Shown: positions 5,357 to 6,826 of the stretch, piece by piece
Layout: each line of letters begins with the position of its first letter
How positions within the stretch are numbered: position 1 is the first letter of the stretch
DNA from: a bacterium
GTDB taxonomy: Bacteria; Bipolaricaulota; Bipolaricaulia; UBA7950; UBA9294
DNA: 6,826 bases
Reading direction: 5' to 3'
Assembly (NCBI GenBank): GCA_030671645.1
Contig: DAOVHV010000054.1
Location: 1 to 6,826 of the forward strand
Notes under the pieces: generated by a model
Seen by the model: only the letters and a program-made list of their open reading frames with translations
Database searches by the model: none
Told to the model about the DNA's origin: nothing
Program-made: the position numbers and the translations under genes

Positions 5357-6354
5357 AACACCACCTCACTCTCGTTTGTCGATGGGACCCCGCTGAGTAC
5401 TTCGATAACGGCTGCCAGACGTTCCGGACTCGACGACCCGATGAGGACCGATCGCCGTTCGATGACCTCTAGTTGAACTCCGGTTCGTCCTGCCAAGTAA
5501 TAGGCTGTGACGCCTTTGGCAACTCTAATTCCGTATCCGCCGAAATCAGCCAATGGAGCGAACGAGCGAATGCGGATTCCGGAAATCTCCGACAGTCGAC
5601 AGCGGAAGATGCGGATTCCGGCTATGCCATAGCGAATCGTGACTCCGTCTCTGCTAACGCGAGTACGTTGTCCGCCGTAGAACTGCAGCAATAGGACACC
5701 AACAAGAGCTTCGAGCGAAGCAATCCACACGTTCGTCCGGACCAGATAGCCGGCCGCCGCCCACAACAGGAGAGGAATGCCAATTGACAGCCATGTCACG
5801 TAGCGCGGATTTTGAAGGTCCCAATAGACGACCCTCTCGCCGTTGTCAACCCGTACCTTCAGGTTCTCGCGAAAGCCCTCAGCCACATGTGTCCCGGGCG
5901 CCTCCTCTGAAACGAGGTACGGACGCTTCAGCTCAAGCAGCATTCCCAATAGCAGGGCGCCGCCGACAACGAACAAAATCGGTCCCCAAGGAAGTTGGTA
6001 GGTTGCAGCTCCGCCCGCAGCCGCGTCAAGAAAGGCAACTTGAATCGCGACCAAGAACCCGAGAACCAGTTCATCCAGCAGACTCAAGAAATTGAATCGC
6101 TTGTGCGATTCCTGACGTGCCCATAGCTCATCGAGAAAGACGGTTAGGGCCAAGAAGAACAGCCCCAGAGCCACCACCAATCCGAAAGCGATCCAAGGAG
6201 ATCCCCATTTTGTCGGTTCTCCAGACCATCCGATTTGAAGCGGAATCCGACTTGGCCAGTCGGGCAACTTGGCCAAGAACAAGACCACAAATCCAATCAG
6301 TAGCGTTGCCGCCGGGATATGCGTCCATAGAGGATGAATCAGCCGGCGCTTCAT
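5353..6354 (-). CDS. Multi-pass membrane protein, DUF1648-like N-terminus and PH-like C-terminal domain
   Basis: The 333-aa protein has no assigned enzymatic function. Residues 30-52 resemble the DUF1648 signature: LPDWPSRIP followed by GWSGEPTKWGS, a loop between the first two membrane segments. Hydrophobic stretches lie near 12-29, 54-74, 93-110, 121-141, 186-204 and 207-225. A soluble C-terminal part (about 228-320) has alternating strands, FGGYGIRV (271-278) and VLIGSSSPERLAAVI (303-317), as in bacterial PH-like domains at the end of DUF1648 proteins. Such proteins often stand beside YtrA-type regulators and ABC-2 pumps, where a sensing or accessory role is plausible but unproven. The ATG at 6354 has AAGGAAG about 4 nt upstream and overlaps the gntR stop as ATGA; its own stop overlaps the ATPase start as GTGA. 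Confidence 0.82.
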   Translation of the reverse strand: MKRRLIHPLWTHIPAATLLIGFVVLFLAKLPDWPSRIPLQIGWSGEPTKWGSPWIAFGLVVALGLFFLALTVFLDELWARQESHKRFNFLSLLDELVLGFLVAIQVAFLDAAAGGAATYQLPWGPILFVVGGALLLGMLLELKRPYLVSEEAPGTHVAEGFRENLKVRVDNGERVVYWDLQNPRYVTWLSIGIPLLLWAAAGYLVRTNVWIASLEALVGVLLLQFYGGQRTRVSRDGVTIRYGIAGIRIFRCRLSEISGIRIRSFAPLADFGGYGIRVAKGVTAYYLAGRTGVQLEVIERRSVLIGSSSPERLAAVIEVLSGVPSTNESEVVL

Positions 6355-6776
6355 GTTTCTTCCTTTCCCCTCGTCCGAATCCCTAAGGTCGCTCCGCGCG
6401 CTGACAAGGCAGCGATTTCCTGATCGAGAATCTGGTGAAGCTCGTCCGTGTTCGTACCCTGCAGCAGGCCATCGATGATCAGTTCGCGCATGCGAAGCTC
6501 GAAATCATCATTCGGAGGACCGAGATGGCTCGCAGAAGTCGGTGTCACGACTCGGGCTCTCTTACCTAGGCGCACGCGAAGGAGACCGGCGTCGGAAAGG
6601 ACCTGATAGGCGCTGCGGGCCGTATGCAGGCTGATTCCAAGCGACTCACCCAGTTCGCGAACCGACGGCAATTCGTCTCCCTCGCTCAGTTCACCAACCA
6701 AGATTTGCTCCTTGACCTGACGAACGATCTGAAGGTAGATCGGCTGCCGATTTTCTTCATCAATGGATATTAGCAT
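6351..6776 (-). CDS. GntR family transcriptional regulator, YtrA subfamily
   Basis: The 141-aa DNA-binding regulator has an N-terminal GntR winged helix (about residues 10-77): QPIYLQIVRQVKEQI, then GDELPSVRELGESLGIS and the recognition region HTARSAYQVLSDAGLL, ending in a wing at GKRARVV. The C-terminal part (about 90-125) is short and helical, as in YtrA-type members, instead of the larger FadR or HutC ligand domains. YtrA-type proteins usually repress their own operon, which encodes ABC transporters and is often induced by cell-wall antibiotics or envelope stress. It is the first gene of the cluster and overlaps the next by 4 nt. The ATG at 6776 has AGGTGA just upstream (6785-6780). A perfect inverted repeat over its promoter is a probable autoregulatory operator. 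Confidence 0.92.
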   Translation of the reverse strand: MLISIDEENRQPIYLQIVRQVKEQILVGELSEGDELPSVRELGESLGISLHTARSAYQVLSDAGLLRVRLGKRARVVTPTSASHLGPPNDDFELRMRELIIDGLLQGTNTDELHQILDQEIAALSARGATLGIRTRGKEET

Positions 6777-6779
6777 CGC

Positions 6780-6785
6780 TCACCT
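6780..6785 (-). promoter_or_regulatory. Ribosome binding site of the GntR regulator
   Basis: AGGTGA on the minus strand lies 3 nt before the ATG (6776-6774) and fits the anti-Shine-Dalgarno end of 16S rRNA. It supports this ATG as the start. Confidence 0.6.
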
Positions 6786-6791
6786 AGCTAT

Positions 6792-6814
6792 CTGTTATAG
6801 AACAATTATAACAG
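6792..6814. promoter_or_regulatory. Candidate GntR/YtrA operator: 8-bp perfect inverted repeat
   Basis: CTGTTATA (6792-6799) and TATAACAG (6807-6814) are perfect inverted copies separated by 7 bp; reading is the same on either strand apart from the spacer. The repeat covers the -10 region and the likely transcription start of the gntR operon, the classic place for a repressor. GntR regulators bind as dimers to such dyads, and YtrA-type ones commonly regulate themselves. Assignment to this protein is an inference from position. Confidence 0.75.
6805..6813 (-). promoter_or_regulatory. Extended -10 promoter of the gntR-ABC operon
   Basis: The minus strand reads TGT-TATAAT: a perfect -10 hexamer (6810-6805) with a TG extension. 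Start of transcription would be near 6798, giving a leader of about 20 nt. The -35 element would lie just beyond the right edge and cannot be seen. The hexamer is inside the inverted repeat, so a bound repressor would block it. Confidence 0.7.
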
Positions 6815-6826
6815 TTGACGTGGAGG

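Noticed and set aside
1..6826. CRISPR array, insertion sequence or phage elements
   Set aside because: No regularly spaced direct repeats, transposase or integrase motifs, or terminal inverted repeats were found.

Overview
The window reads almost entirely on the minus strand. Going with transcription (high to low coordinates) it holds a GntR/YtrA-type repressor gene, a membrane protein with an N-terminal DUF1648-like part and a C-terminal PH-like part, an ABC-2 ATPase, its permease, a membrane-anchored alpha/beta hydrolase, rsmA (ksgA), and then the 5' part of a 23S rRNA gene that runs off the left edge. No plus-strand gene is credible; the plus-strand open frames, including a 325-codon one, are antisense shadows.

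Organism. Protein and rRNA features are clearly bacterial, composition is moderately GC-rich, and several start codons are GTG or TTG. The 23S gene is preceded by rsmA and its own promoters, not by a 16S gene or spacer tRNAs, so 16S and 23S are not linked in the usual way here. That arrangement is known from some Chloroflexota (including Dehalococcoidia), Deinococcota, Rickettsiales and other lineages. With the gene content it makes a Chloroflexota-like genome my best guess, but this is an inference and not firmly supported.

Layout. (1) 6351-6826: ytrA-like regulator with an extended -10 promoter overlapped by a perfect 8-bp inverted repeat (6792-6814), a good candidate autoregulatory operator. 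(2) 3736-6354: three genes joined by 4-, 4- and 14-nt overlaps (gntR/membrane protein ATGA, membrane protein/ATPase GTGA, ATPase/permease 14 nt), which is a compact export or envelope-stress type ABC operon. (3) 1855-3615: hydrolase after a 120-nt gap with a possible promoter of its own. Its stop codon lies inside the start of rsmA. (4) 996-1865: rsmA, whose catalytic motif IV reads SLPY instead of NLPY. (5) 618-995: non-coding region with two strong tandem sigma70-type promoters facing the 23S gene, then a boxB-like hairpin and a boxA-like antitermination element. (6) 1-617: 23S rRNA, 5' part.

How it may work together: the GntR protein probably represses its own operon until a ligand, perhaps an envelope-active compound, releases it, after which the ABC pump is made. 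The hydrolase and rsmA may be co-transcribed with it by read-through or from the internal promoter. The rRNA gene appears to be an independent, strongly transcribed unit. The most notable points are the split rRNA organisation with a complete visible promoter-leader module and the non-canonical RsmA active site immediately upstream of it.
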